Below are positions 1-8,476 of a DNA stretch of 64,000 nt, piece by piece. The notes under the pieces were generated by a model that made no database searches, had not been told where the DNA came from, and saw only the letters and a program-made list of their open reading frames with translations. Source of the DNA: Paenibacillus pinihumi DSM 23905 = JCM 16419. GTDB taxonomy: Bacteria; Bacillota; Bacilli; Paenibacillales; Paenibacillaceae. A program made the translations under genes and the position numbers. The stretch spans positions 186,001 through 250,000 of the forward strand of contig NZ_AULX01000018.1 of NCBI RefSeq assembly GCF_000422505.1. Direction: 5' to 3'. The stretch's first letter is position 1. Each line of letters opens with the position of its first letter.

Positions 1-14
1 CAGGATGTGATAAT

Positions 15-701
15 GTGATCGAAATGCAAGATATTTGGAAGACGTATGCCAATGGCACGCACGCACTGCGCGGCGTCTCTGTACTCATAGAAAAAAATGA
101 ATTTGTATATTTGGTCGGTCCCTCAGGGGCCGGTAAATCGACGTTTATGAAGCTGATCTATAGAGAAGAGGTCCCTAGCAAAGGCCAAATCTCCGTGAAC
201 GGCTTTAATATTGGCAAGCTGAAGCCCCGCAAAATCCCATTTGTACGACGAAATATCGGCGTTATCTTTCAGGATTTCCGTTTGCTGCCGAAGCTGACGG
301 CTTATGAGAATGTCGCTTTTGCCATGGAAGTTATCGAGACGCCCCGGCGTCTGATTAGGAAGCGGACGATGGAGGTACTGGAACTCGTCGGACTCAAAGG
401 CAAGCATGCCAGCCTGCCTGCGCAGCTCTCCGGCGGTGAGCAGCAACGCGTCGGCATCGCAAGGGCAATTGTCAACAATCCGGCGGTTATTATTGCGGAT
501 GAGCCTACGGGCAACCTGGACCCTGAGACATCATGGGACATCATGAACTTGCTTGAAGAAATTAACTTCCGGGGAACGACGATCGTCATGGCGACACATA
601 ACCGGGATATCGTGAACAAGCTGCGCAAGCGGGTTATTGCGATTGAGGACGGTATTATAGCCCGTGACGAAGCCAGAGGGGAGTATGGTTATGAGATTTA
701 G
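15..701 (+). CDS. ftsE: Cell division ABC transporter ATPase FtsE
   Basis: This is the ATPase of the FtsEX complex, which couples ATP hydrolysis at the membrane to activation of peptidoglycan hydrolases outside the cell. The 228 aa protein has a Walker A motif GPSGAGKST (residues about 35-43), a Q-loop at IFQDFRLLPKL, the ABC signature LSGGEQQR and Walker B IIADEPTGNLDP, followed by an H-loop in ATHNRDI. It begins with GTG at 15, giving MIEM as in B. subtilis FtsE as I recall it. The upstream promoter lies outside the window. The end overlaps ftsX by 11 bp, so the two are translationally coupled. Confidence 0.97.
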   Translation: MIEMQDIWKTYANGTHALRGVSVLIEKNEFVYLVGPSGAGKSTFMKLIYREEVPSKGQISVNGFNIGKLKPRKIPFVRRNIGVIFQDFRLLPKLTAYENVAFAMEVIETPRRLIRKRTMEVLELVGLKGKHASLPAQLSGGEQQRVGIARAIVNNPAVIIADEPTGNLDPETSWDIMNLLEEINFRGTTIVMATHNRDIVNKLRKRVIAIEDGIIARDEARGEYGYEI

Positions 702-1608
702 CACAATCCTCCGGCACTTTAGAGAAGGGGCGAAGAATATTATCCGCAACGGGTGGATGTCCTTTGCTTCGATTAGTTCCATTGTCATTTCTTTATTTAT
801 TTTGGGTGTGTTTTTATTGCTCGCCCTCAACGTTAATAATCTCGCCAACCAGATCGAGAGCCAGGTGCAGGTCAAGGTTTACCTGCAACTCGGAGTCGAG
901 CAAAGCAAAATTGAAGAGCTGCATAATGCTATTGCCAATATGCCGGAAGTGCGTTCCGTTCAATTTATCTCCAAGGCGGACGGGCTGGAACTGCTGAGAG
1001 TAAGTCTTGGCGAAGACGGCAAAGAACTGCTGGAAGGCTTCGATGAGACGACGAATCCGCTGCCGGATTCCTTTACCGTCGAAGTAATCGAACCGCAGAC
1101 AATCTCGTTTGTGGCAAACAAAATCAAAGCGATTAACGAGGCGGACGCAACCGTTCCGATTACGAATGTCAAATACGGACAAGGCACCGTAGAGACACTG
1201 TTCAAGTTCACGACAGCAGTGCGCAATATCGGTCTGATTATTGTGGCTGGTCTGGCATTGACGGCAATGTTCCTTATTTCCAATACAATCAAGGTTACGA
1301 TTCTGGCACGCCGGCGTGAAATTGCCATTATGAAGCTGGTCGGAGCGACCAACCATTTTATCCGCTGGCCATTCTTCATTGAAGGAGCATTGATCGGTAT
1401 TATCGGTTCGAGCATTACAGCTGCGATTTTGCTGGTACTCTATCAACAGCTGGTCCAAATGACACAGTTTGAGCTGGGGCTAATGATGATCAAGCTTGTG
1501 ACGATACAGGATGCGGGTTGGATGATTTCCGGAATTTTATTTGCGATCGGTACATTAATCGGAATCTGGGGAAGCACAATTTCGGTTCGTAAGTATCTGA
1601 AAGTGTAG
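691..1608 (+). CDS. ftsX: Cell division permease-like protein FtsX
   Basis: This is the membrane partner of FtsE. It has a cytoplasmic N-terminus, one transmembrane helix (about residues 28-50), a large extracellular loop that contacts the cell-wall hydrolase or its regulator, and three C-terminal helices. The motif TILARRREIAIMKLVGAT, typical of MacB/FtsX permeases, is present. The frame is open from a GTG at 664, but ATG 691 is preceded by GAGGGGAG at the right distance and gives MRFSTILRHFREG, the usual start for this family. It overlaps the end of ftsE and is followed after 11 bp by the M23 peptidase gene, which suggests one operon. Confidence 0.96.
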   Translation: MRFSTILRHFREGAKNIIRNGWMSFASISSIVISLFILGVFLLLALNVNNLANQIESQVQVKVYLQLGVEQSKIEELHNAIANMPEVRSVQFISKADGLELLRVSLGEDGKELLEGFDETTNPLPDSFTVEVIEPQTISFVANKIKAINEADATVPITNVKYGQGTVETLFKFTTAVRNIGLIIVAGLALTAMFLISNTIKVTILARRREIAIMKLVGATNHFIRWPFFIEGALIGIIGSSITAAILLVLYQQLVQMTQFELGLMMIKLVTIQDAGWMISGILFAIGTLIGIWGSTISVRKYLKV

Positions 1609-1619
1609 GTGAGATATTG

Positions 1620-2801
1620 GTGAAGAAGGCATTAACACTTCTTACGGTTCTTATAATGGCGGTTGTTCTGATTCAGCCATCCGGCGGACAGGCGGCCTCC
1701 TCTGAAGTGGATCGGATTAACCGGGAGCTGGATAAAGTCCGGAAGGATATGAAAGCTGCTGCCAATAGCAAATTGCAAGCCCAACAGGACTACAAGGCGG
1801 TTGAGCAAAAGAAGGAAGAGACGGCCCAGTCCATCACCAAAATTATGAGCCAGATTAACCAGACAACAGACAACATGCAGAATGTCCGTGACCGCTTGGA
1901 AGTGACAGAGGGCCAGCTGCTGGAAGCAGGAGAGAGCTTGCAGGAAGCGGAGAAGCGTATTGAAGCCAGAGACAAGCTACTCAAATCCCGAGTGCGGCTG
2001 CTCTATACGAGCGGCTCCGTTTCTTATCTGGATGTGCTGCTCAGTTCGACCAGCTTCATCGATTTTCTCGACCGTTTTGATTCAATTCAATCCATCCTGT
2101 CCCAGGACAAGACCATTCTTGAAGAGCACAAGAAGGATAAGGTGCTTATCGAGGTCAAAAAAGCTGAAGTCGAAACGAAACTTGCTGAGGTCAAAGATTT
2201 GTACGGCCGTCTGGAAGTCTACTATGCACAGCTTGTAGACAAGGAAAAGGAGAAGGAAAAAATGATTCTCTCTTATTCCGAGCAGATGGAAGAGCTGGAG
2301 GATATCTCGGCGGAGCAGGAAGAACTCATCATGAAGCTGGCCAAGAAGGCTGCGGATCTGGAGAAACAGCGGAACCGTGTGAAATCCCATTACAAATCGG
2401 GAGGAAAACTGCTGCGTCCGATTGGCGACGGATACCGGATCAGCTCCGGGTTCGGGCCGCGTACGCATCCGATTACCGGCAAGAAGGGCAAGATGCATAC
2501 AGGCGTCGATTTTGCCGCTCCGCAGGGAACCGCAATTTATGCGGCTGAGTCTGGCGTTGTTCTGGTTGCCCAAGCTACCAGTGGGTATGGCAATACCGTC
2601 ATTATCGACCATGGCAACGGGATGTGGACACTTTATGGGCATATCCGCAATGGGGGTATCAAGGTAGATGCGGGCCAAACTGTAAAACGAGGACAAAAAA
2701 TCGCTGAGGTCGGAAGCACAGGCAACTCCACAGGTCCTCACCTTCACTTCGAAGTCAGGATGAACGAGAAGCCGCAAAATCCGATGAGCTATATTCGGTA
2801 A
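1620..2801 (+). CDS. Secreted coiled-coil M23 (LytM) peptidase, probable FtsEX partner
   Basis: The protein has an N-terminal signal peptide (about 28 aa, hydrophobic and ending near GQAAS), a long coiled coil rich in Lys, Glu and Gln (about residues 30-255), and a C-terminal LytM/M23 metallopeptidase domain. This EnvC-like layout suits a peptidoglycan hydrolase or hydrolase activator held by FtsX. The zinc ligands appear intact (HTGVD and HLHFE), so it is probably a catalytic endopeptidase, unlike E. coli EnvC, whose site is degenerate. The start is TTG 1617 or GTG 1620; the SD-like AGGTGAG at 1607-1613 favours GTG. It lies directly behind ftsEX. In B. subtilis the FtsEX-dependent enzyme is CwlO, an NlpC/P60 protein. 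Confidence 0.88.
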   Translation: MKKALTLLTVLIMAVVLIQPSGGQAASSEVDRINRELDKVRKDMKAAANSKLQAQQDYKAVEQKKEETAQSITKIMSQINQTTDNMQNVRDRLEVTEGQLLEAGESLQEAEKRIEARDKLLKSRVRLLYTSGSVSYLDVLLSSTSFIDFLDRFDSIQSILSQDKTILEEHKKDKVLIEVKKAEVETKLAEVKDLYGRLEVYYAQLVDKEKEKEKMILSYSEQMEELEDISAEQEELIMKLAKKAADLEKQRNRVKSHYKSGGKLLRPIGDGYRISSGFGPRTHPITGKKGKMHTGVDFAAPQGTAIYAAESGVVLVAQATSGYGNTVIIDHGNGMWTLYGHIRNGGIKVDAGQTVKRGQKIAEVGSTGNSTGPHLHFEVRMNEKPQNPMSYIR

Positions 2802-2880
2802 CACATGAATTAAATTGGATCCCTGATTTGAATGATTATAGAATTTGCACCTCAAATTTCTTCCTGCACGATGACCAGAC

Positions 2881-2918
2881 GGGCGTGAGCCTCCTTGATA
2901 TAGAGGGGGCTCACGCCC
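2881..2918 (+). terminator. Long GC-rich hairpin after the ftsEX operon
   Basis: The arms GGGCGTGAGCC (2881-2891) and GGCTCACGCCC (2908-2918) are perfectly complementary, and pairing extends inward to about 16 bp. There is no good U tract after it, so it may be a weak terminator or an mRNA-stabilising stem. The gap 2802-3151 otherwise holds the second hairpin at 2978 and no gene. Confidence 0.5.
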
Positions 2919-2977
2919 TCTCTGAACTTCACTATACATAAAAATCATCCCTATATTAAACTTAGTGGTCTTTTTAT

Positions 2978-3011
2978 AAACCTTATGTTTATGTAAGGTT
3001 TTTTCTTTTGA
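2978..3011 (+). terminator. Rho-independent terminator
   Basis: The stem AAACCTTA (2978-2985) and TAAGGTTT (2994-3001) closes an 8-nt loop and is followed by a T-rich run. It separates the ftsEX-M23 group from the protease gene at 3152. Confidence 0.7.
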
Positions 3012-3151
3012 TGGATTATCTATTCCCAGACGAAACCATTATAATGAAGCTGATGGAACGGCCGGAAACCAACAACAAATAATTCCCAATGGCTTGTCAT
3101 ATACTAGCATGGATAAACAAACCGGTATGATGTGAGGGTGGGTGTAGAACG

Positions 3152-4615
3152 ATGAATTTCAAAGGCCGGACAGTGCTTGTTTTTGTTCTGCTTACTATGG
3201 TGGCGTCTGTACTGGCGACGCTGGTGCTTGCAGACCGGTTGGTCCTCGGAGGGCTGGGGAGCGGCAACGGGCTGGCAGCCGTATTGCCATCCGGACAGCC
3301 GCAAGGGTTGACCAAGCAGGAGGAAAGCAAGATCGGTGCAGTGTTGTCTCTGATTGAAACAAAATATTACAAGGCTGTAGACCGGGGAAAAGTGGTCGAC
3401 GGCGCCATTAACGGCATGATATCCGCTCTTGGCGATCCTTATTCCTCCTATATGGAAAAAGAAACAGCTGAACAGTTCACCGAATCTATCGAAGGTTCCT
3501 TTACCGGAATTGGTGCGGAGGTGACGATAGATAACGGTGATATTACTGTTGTGTCGCCAATCAAAGATTCACCGGCGGAGCGTGCAGGCCTGATGCCGAA
3601 GGATGTGCTCTTGTCGGTGAACGGAGAAAGCCTTCAAGGGTTGCAGCTTAACGAAGCGGTAGCCAAAATCCGCGGACCAAAAGGGACCAAAGCCAAACTG
3701 CAAATTAGACGCAGCGGCGTATCCCAGCCAATATCACTTGTTTTGGTACGGGATGATATCGATGTCGAGACTGTCTATGCCAAAATGCTTGAAGATAATA
3801 TCGGCAAGATTGAGATACGCCAATTCTCCATGCATACCGGCGAACGCTTCCTGAGTGAGCTGGAGCAGCTTGAGAAGAAGGGGATGAAGGGGCTCATCAT
3901 TGATGTCCGCAATAATCCGGGCGGCGTGCTCCCGGTAGTCGTCTCTATTGCCCAGCCGTTCGTTCCTGAAGGGGAGCCGATTGTACAGGTGGAAGAGAAG
4001 AGCGGCACCAAAGAGCAGACCTTGTCCAAGGGAACGGGCCGGAAATATCCTGTTGTCATTCTGATCAACAAGGGCAGCGCCAGTGCTTCTGAAGTACTTG
4101 CAGGCGCGCTCAAGGAGCGGGCGGGAGCAATCATCGTCGGTGAAACCAGCTATGGCAAAGGCACGGTTCAGGTCAGCTACAATAAGGTGCTTGGCGATGG
4201 AAGCCTGGTGAAAATGACCATTGCCAAATGGCTCACGCCGGACGGCAATTGGGTTCATGAGAAGGGAATTAACCCTGATGTCGAGGTTCTGCCGCCGGAC
4301 TATTACAGTGCTCCGCGCCTGTCCAAGACCAAGGTGCTGACCAAAGATATGCTCAGTGAAGAGGTGCGAAGCATGCAGCTTATGCTTGGCGGGCTGGGCT
4401 ACAAACTGGACCGCAAGGATGGTTATTTCAGCGGCGATACAGAAGCTGCTCTCAAGTCGTTCCAGAGCAGCCAAGGGCTGCCCGCTACCGGCAAACTGGA
4501 CAGAACGTCTGCCGAGAAGCTGGAGCAGCAGCTGGTCCAATTTGTGCGTGACGAGAACAATGATGTTCAACTGATTCAGGCGGTTGAGACTGTGAAGGAA
4601 AAAATAGGACGTTAG
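3152..4615 (+). CDS. ctpB: S41 carboxy-terminal processing protease (CtpB-like)
   Basis: This is a membrane-anchored or secreted serine protease that cleaves protein substrates from their C-termini outside the cell. An N-terminal signal or anchor helix (residues 8-27) is followed by a PDZ domain (about 95-190), the S41 catalytic core and a C-terminal peptidoglycan-binding domain (about 405-465). The Ser-Lys-Gln catalytic triad is visible as S311 in GSASASE, K336 in SYGKGTVQ and Q340. B. subtilis CtpB, which acts in sporulation signalling, has the same layout and, as I recall, the same neighbours (ftsEX upstream, minJ downstream). CtpA is a paralogue, so the B assignment rests on synteny. Confidence 0.9.
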   Translation: MNFKGRTVLVFVLLTMVASVLATLVLADRLVLGGLGSGNGLAAVLPSGQPQGLTKQEESKIGAVLSLIETKYYKAVDRGKVVDGAINGMISALGDPYSSYMEKETAEQFTESIEGSFTGIGAEVTIDNGDITVVSPIKDSPAERAGLMPKDVLLSVNGESLQGLQLNEAVAKIRGPKGTKAKLQIRRSGVSQPISLVLVRDDIDVETVYAKMLEDNIGKIEIRQFSMHTGERFLSELEQLEKKGMKGLIIDVRNNPGGVLPVVVSIAQPFVPEGEPIVQVEEKSGTKEQTLSKGTGRKYPVVILINKGSASASEVLAGALKERAGAIIVGETSYGKGTVQVSYNKVLGDGSLVKMTIAKWLTPDGNWVHEKGINPDVEVLPPDYYSAPRLSKTKVLTKDMLSEEVRSMQLMLGGLGYKLDRKDGYFSGDTEAALKSFQSSQGLPATGKLDRTSAEKLEQQLVQFVRDENNDVQLIQAVETVKEKIGR

Positions 4616-4654
4616 CACACCGGCAGGATTCTGGTATGCATGCGTCGAATGATT

Positions 4655-4705
4655 AGAAGGCTGGTTGCTGTCTTGATTACGGGCGGCAGTACAGCCTTCT
4701 TTTTC
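4655..4705 (+). terminator. Terminator after the S41 protease
   Basis: AGAAGGCTG (4655-4663) pairs with CAGCCTTCT (4692-4700), followed by TTTTC. The long loop can form further pairs. Confidence 0.65.
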
Positions 4706-4776
4706 AATCTGAGGAGCCACGGGCGTTTTATTCCGGATTTATGATCCTGTTTACGTTTTAGATAAGGAGTGAACAG

Positions 4777-6066
4777 ATGCAACTGACCTTTGAAATATTG
4801 CGGCAGGCAGGTTCGGCAGTATTAGGGCTGCTGCTCCAGCCTTTCTATTACATCGCGGTACTGCTTATGGTGCTGCACTACCTTAGGCAAACCCGGACAG
4901 AACGCAAATTGTTTCATGTCCGCATGCAGGTGTGGCCTGTGCTGTTGCTTCGCTCTATGCTGTTCGGCCTGGCTGCCGGCGCGTGTGTATCCGTTCTTTC
5001 CTTTGGAATCGGGGCGGCGGTTACGATGCAGACCATCTATTGGCTGTGGGCGGTTGCGGGAGTGCTCGCATTGTTCCGGGTCCGCTACCTGTGCTTTGCT
5101 TATAGTGCTGGAATTATTGGCATCCTCCATTGGATCGCCGGATGGTTCGAACCACAGGCGCTGGGAGAGATGGCAGCTCCATTTGTTTCATCCCTGCAGA
5201 AGCTGGAAATTCCCGGTTTGCTGATTATCATTGCTCTGCTGCATCTGGCGGAGGCGCTTCTTGTACGCCTTCAGGGCAGGGAGCTTGCCAACCCGCTGTT
5301 TCTGGCAGGCAAGCGCGGAAAGCTGATTGGCGGCTACCAGCTTCAGGGGTATTGGCCGATTCCGATGCTGCTGCTGGTTCCGGCTCAGGCTGGCGCAGCC
5401 GCTGATGCCATGCTTCCTTGGGCCCCATTGCTGGGAGGAGATATTATGGCAGGCAGTTGGACGATGCTGGGCGTTCCGATGGTGATCGGATTCAGTGAGC
5501 TGACCCGCTCCCTGCTGCCGGAGCAGCGGGCCAGGCAGACTGCAAAGGCTCTGCTCTATTACAGTCTCCTTCTCGGTGCTGTTGCAGCAGCGGCCGCATG
5601 GTGGCCGCCGCTGACACTGGTTGCAGCGCTCTGTGCCCTGCTGCTGCATGAGGCAATTGGCTGGATAAGCTCGGCTGGTGAGCAGAAGCGGAGTCCATAT
5701 TATGTGCATAATGACCAGGGACTTCGAGTGCTCGCGGTCGTGCCGGGTTCGCCGGCAGAGGCGCTCGGGATTGCGCCTGGAGAAATTGTACATAAGGTCA
5801 ACGGTTATAGAACACTGACTCCAGAGGTGTTCCATCAGGCGATGCATACGAATTCCGCCTTCTGCAAGCTGGAGGTCATCAATCATGAGGGACATAGCAA
5901 ATTTTTGCAGCGTGCCCGGTTTGCCGGGGAACATCACCAGCTCGGCATTATTTTGGCGCCGGACGAAAGCTCCGGCTACTATGCCGCTGCTAAGCCTGCC
6001 AGTCTGATTGAATTATTTGGGAGCAAGCCTGCTGCCAAAAGCCGTGACACGACTTCTTCCATGTGA
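4777..6066 (+). CDS. minJ: PDZ-domain polytopic membrane protein, MinJ-like
   Basis: The 429 aa protein has several hydrophobic segments (about residues 15-30, 50-80, 85-115, 145-165, 190-215, 250-290) and a C-terminal PDZ domain (about 305-385, with LRVLAVVPGSPAEALGIAPGE). B. subtilis MinJ, which links DivIVA to MinCD at the poles and division sites, has this architecture and sits downstream of ftsEX-ctpB. That synteny supports the name, but the N-terminal region is not well enough conserved for me to be certain of function. A good SD (AAGGAGTG) precedes ATG 4777. Confidence 0.72.
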   Translation: MQLTFEILRQAGSAVLGLLLQPFYYIAVLLMVLHYLRQTRTERKLFHVRMQVWPVLLLRSMLFGLAAGACVSVLSFGIGAAVTMQTIYWLWAVAGVLALFRVRYLCFAYSAGIIGILHWIAGWFEPQALGEMAAPFVSSLQKLEIPGLLIIIALLHLAEALLVRLQGRELANPLFLAGKRGKLIGGYQLQGYWPIPMLLLVPAQAGAAADAMLPWAPLLGGDIMAGSWTMLGVPMVIGFSELTRSLLPEQRARQTAKALLYYSLLLGAVAAAAAWWPPLTLVAALCALLLHEAIGWISSAGEQKRSPYYVHNDQGLRVLAVVPGSPAEALGIAPGEIVHKVNGYRTLTPEVFHQAMHTNSAFCKLEVINHEGHSKFLQRARFAGEHHQLGIILAPDESSGYYAAAKPASLIELFGSKPAAKSRDTTSSM

Positions 6067-6096
6067 ACAGCCAATTACAAGCGGATTTGGCTCCAT

Positions 6097-6151
6097 AAAA
6101 AAGTGTATCCCTGCAGCCATTCATTCTCTGGCTGGCGGGGATACACTTTTT
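6097..6151. terminator. Bidirectional terminator between convergent genes
   Basis: A long stem AAAAAGTGTATCCC...GGGGATACACTTTTT with A/T runs on both sides lies between the minJ-like gene (plus) and the epimerase gene (minus). Confidence 0.88.
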
Positions 6152-6215
6152 GCATTTTTAAGTATACCGATTTACTTGGTACCTCTCGTTTCCCGAATTG
6201 AACAGCATCCAGTTA

Positions 6216-7079
6216 TTACTCGGAAGCGATCTCCATCCACGCTTCCAGCGTGGTTCCGGCTTCGATAAGCGGAAGCTCCTCCTTGTGGTTCAGCTCATGT
6301 GTTTTAGCCATCCATGGTTCGACACATACGAATGGCTTACCCTCTACTGACCACAGCACCACATATTTGAATACGTCGCTGTAGGATAGTTTGACGCGGG
6401 TATCCTCTGCAATGGAGAAGGCGATTTCCGGCTTGCGGGCATCCAGCAGCGTCAGGGATTCTACCTTTCCGCTCAGATCAATTGCATGGCCGATTTTTTT
6501 GACTTCCATATCATTGTAATCCAAGTAAGCCGTCGCATCCGTTTCATAGACGAGTTCCTTGTTGGAAGTTGCAAAGTACGGGTGAAATCCGGCATAGACC
6601 GGCATCGGTTTGCCGGACAGATTGCGGTATTTCTGTTCCAGACGGAGCTTGCCGCCTTGAAGAATATAAGTGAACTCCAGCTCGAATTCGAATGGGTAAG
6701 AAACTAGTGTCGCTGCATCGCTGCGGAGAAGGACAGTCAAGCTGGCTGCGCTATCGGTGCTGGTGGATACGACCTCCCAAGGATTAGTCCGGGCAACACC
6801 ATGGTTTTTCATCGCATAGGTTTGGCCCTCCCATTCATATTGGCCGTCTGTTAATTGACCGCAGATCGGGAACAGGATCGGATTGCCTCCGCGGATGTTG
6901 GCCTCAGGATCAATGAAAGTAGCCTGATCCAGATAGAACAGCTCCTTGCCGCCAAGTGCCAGCTGTATAGCGATTGCTCCACGTTCCGGGCAGATGCTTA
7001 CCGAAGAGCGGGTATCTGCTTCAGTCAATTGATAAATTGTAAATGTATTTTCCAGCTTGTGAACAGCATAGTTGCTCAT
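6216..7079 (-). CDS. Aldose 1-epimerase (galactose mutarotase-like) family protein
   Basis: The 287 aa protein belongs to the aldose-epimerase superfamily that interconverts sugar anomers. Recognisable segments are the RGGNPILFPICGQL strand near residue 63, NHGVAR near 93 with the likely catalytic-site His, the internal YAGFHPYF motif with a second His, and a C-terminal VCVEPWMA segment with the likely acidic residue. This subtype acts on hexoses or hexose phosphates; the substrate cannot be read from sequence. It lies 54 bp downstream of the germination operon on the same strand and may be read through from it. An AGGAGG-like site precedes ATG 7079. Confidence 0.82.
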   Translation of the reverse strand: MSNYAVHKLENTFTIYQLTEADTRSSVSICPERGAIAIQLALGGKELFYLDQATFIDPEANIRGGNPILFPICGQLTDGQYEWEGQTYAMKNHGVARTNPWEVVSTSTDSAASLTVLLRSDAATLVSYPFEFELEFTYILQGGKLRLEQKYRNLSGKPMPVYAGFHPYFATSNKELVYETDATAYLDYNDMEVKKIGHAIDLSGKVESLTLLDARKPEIAFSIAEDTRVKLSYSDVFKYVVLWSVEGKPFVCVEPWMAKTHELNHKEELPLIEAGTTLEAWMEIASE

Positions 7080-7133
7080 AATGGCATGATCCTCCTTATA
7101 ATAAGCATTCTATTTGAAGCATACCATAGCCTG

Positions 7134-8222
7134 TCATAATTTTCGAATAGCAGCTACCACGGCGAGCAGAACAGGCAGCAGCAGGCCGAACGTACTGGCA
7201 AATGGAGGCCAAGTGTGAGCAGAGAAATCTTTAAAATAGATCACATTCGGAAAAACGAGCAGAGAGATCACAAATACAATCATGGCAAATGGAGTCACAA
7301 GTGAGCGGTGGGACTTTAACCGGAACAATTGTCCGAAGCCAAGGATAGCGGCATAAAAGCTAATCATGAGCTTGAAAAAAATCGTCACAAACCAGATAAC
7401 GGCCATAACGATTTCGACCCGCTGAAAGAAATCCCCGATATGTATTTGCTTGGCCAGCGTATAGCTGGGGAAAGAATGGCGGGCTGTAAAATCGTGACCA
7501 AGCACGAGAATGCACAATAGGGTAATGGCAGTAAGAATCAAGCCGCTGAACAGAGCCGCGTTGAGAAAGCCTTTGGTAGCCTTGCTTCTGTTACTGACTG
7601 CCGGCAGGATCATCAGGAAAATAACAAGTTCCAGGTAAGGAATGCCCAAGATTGTAATACTGCCTCCTGCAATTTGTCTGATGCTGTTTTCCAGAAACGG
7701 AGCTGTCCGGCTCATATCGATGAGCGGGAGCACAGCAACCAGCATAAATCCGAGCATCACAAGCACCCAGGGAATAAAGATTTCCGAAGCACGGCCTACA
7801 ACCTCCAGCCCGAGCTTGATACCCATCACAATAATTAGCATAAAAACGATATGAATGGCCTCGATCGGAGTTTCAGGGAGGGTCATGCTGGAAATAAAGT
7901 CGCCGATGGTGCACAGCACAAGAGAGGCTATCAGCAGGAAAAAACTGAAATAAAGAAAGGCGACAACATGACCCAGACCTTTCCCCAGAATGAGAATGGA
8001 AAATTCAATGAGTGTCTTGTCCGGAAAGCGCTGTGCTAGCGAAGCATACAACCAGACCAGCAGCAGTCCGCAAGCCACACCAAACAGCGAAGAGATCCAG
8101 CCGTCCTGCCTGGAAACAGAGGCCAGTGCCGAGGGAACAATAAGGATGGAACTGCCAAGACTGAACAGGACTACGAGCACCTTGAATTGATACAAGCTGA
8201 TTTTCCCTTTTTCCATTTGCAT
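7134..8222 (-). CDS. Spore germinant receptor B subunit (GerAB-type permease)
   Basis: This is an endospore germination permease of the amino acid transporter-like GerAB family with about ten transmembrane helices, in the inner membrane of the spore. In the GerA receptor the B subunit binds the germinant. The N-terminus (LYQFKVLVVLFSLGSSIL) and the G-rich helix breaks are typical. The open frame reaches a TTG at 8240, but GAGGGAG sits at the right distance before the ATG at 8222, giving 362 aa. It is the fourth gene of the A-C-small-B operon. The germinant cannot be predicted. Confidence 0.92.
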   Translation of the reverse strand: MQMEKGKISLYQFKVLVVLFSLGSSILIVPSALASVSRQDGWISSLFGVACGLLLVWLYASLAQRFPDKTLIEFSILILGKGLGHVVAFLYFSFFLLIASLVLCTIGDFISSMTLPETPIEAIHIVFMLIIVMGIKLGLEVVGRASEIFIPWVLVMLGFMLVAVLPLIDMSRTAPFLENSIRQIAGGSITILGIPYLELVIFLMILPAVSNRSKATKGFLNAALFSGLILTAITLLCILVLGHDFTARHSFPSYTLAKQIHIGDFFQRVEIVMAVIWFVTIFFKLMISFYAAILGFGQLFRLKSHRSLVTPFAMIVFVISLLVFPNVIYFKDFSAHTWPPFASTFGLLLPVLLAVVAAIRKL

Positions 8223-8236
8223 TTCTTCACTCTCCC

Positions 8237-8470
8237 TCAAGAACCTGTAAAGGCAGAAATAATACGGCTTAGGGGGCTGTATAGCGCGACGATCGCATCC
8301 AGCGGATTGGACATTTTTACCTTGAGACTCTGGGCAGCAGTCAGGGCAAATGCAATCAGCATCAGAATGCCAAAGAAAGCCAGTTCTCTGAACTGTCCGT
8401 GCTTGAGCAAGGCGGGCGCTTCATACCAGATAATAACCGCTGTAAACAAAATGACGACAACAAGCCACAT
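8237..8470 (-). CDS. Small two-helix membrane protein of the germination operon
   Basis: The 77 aa product has two hydrophobic helices (about residues 2-18 and 28-46) and a short basic/polar tail. It lies between the C and B subunit genes. Its start is 6 bp after the C gene end, and the B-gene ribosome binding site follows its stop. Small two-helix D proteins encoded in or beside germinant receptor operons of Bacillus species have been described as modulators of receptor function; this gene matches by size, topology and place. I do not recognise the sequence itself, so the role is inferred from context. Confidence 0.75.
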   Translation of the reverse strand: MWLVVVILFTAVIIWYEAPALLKHGQFRELAFFGILMLIAFALTAAQSLKVKMSNPLDAIVALYSPLSRIISAFTGS

Positions 8471-8476
8471 TAGAAT

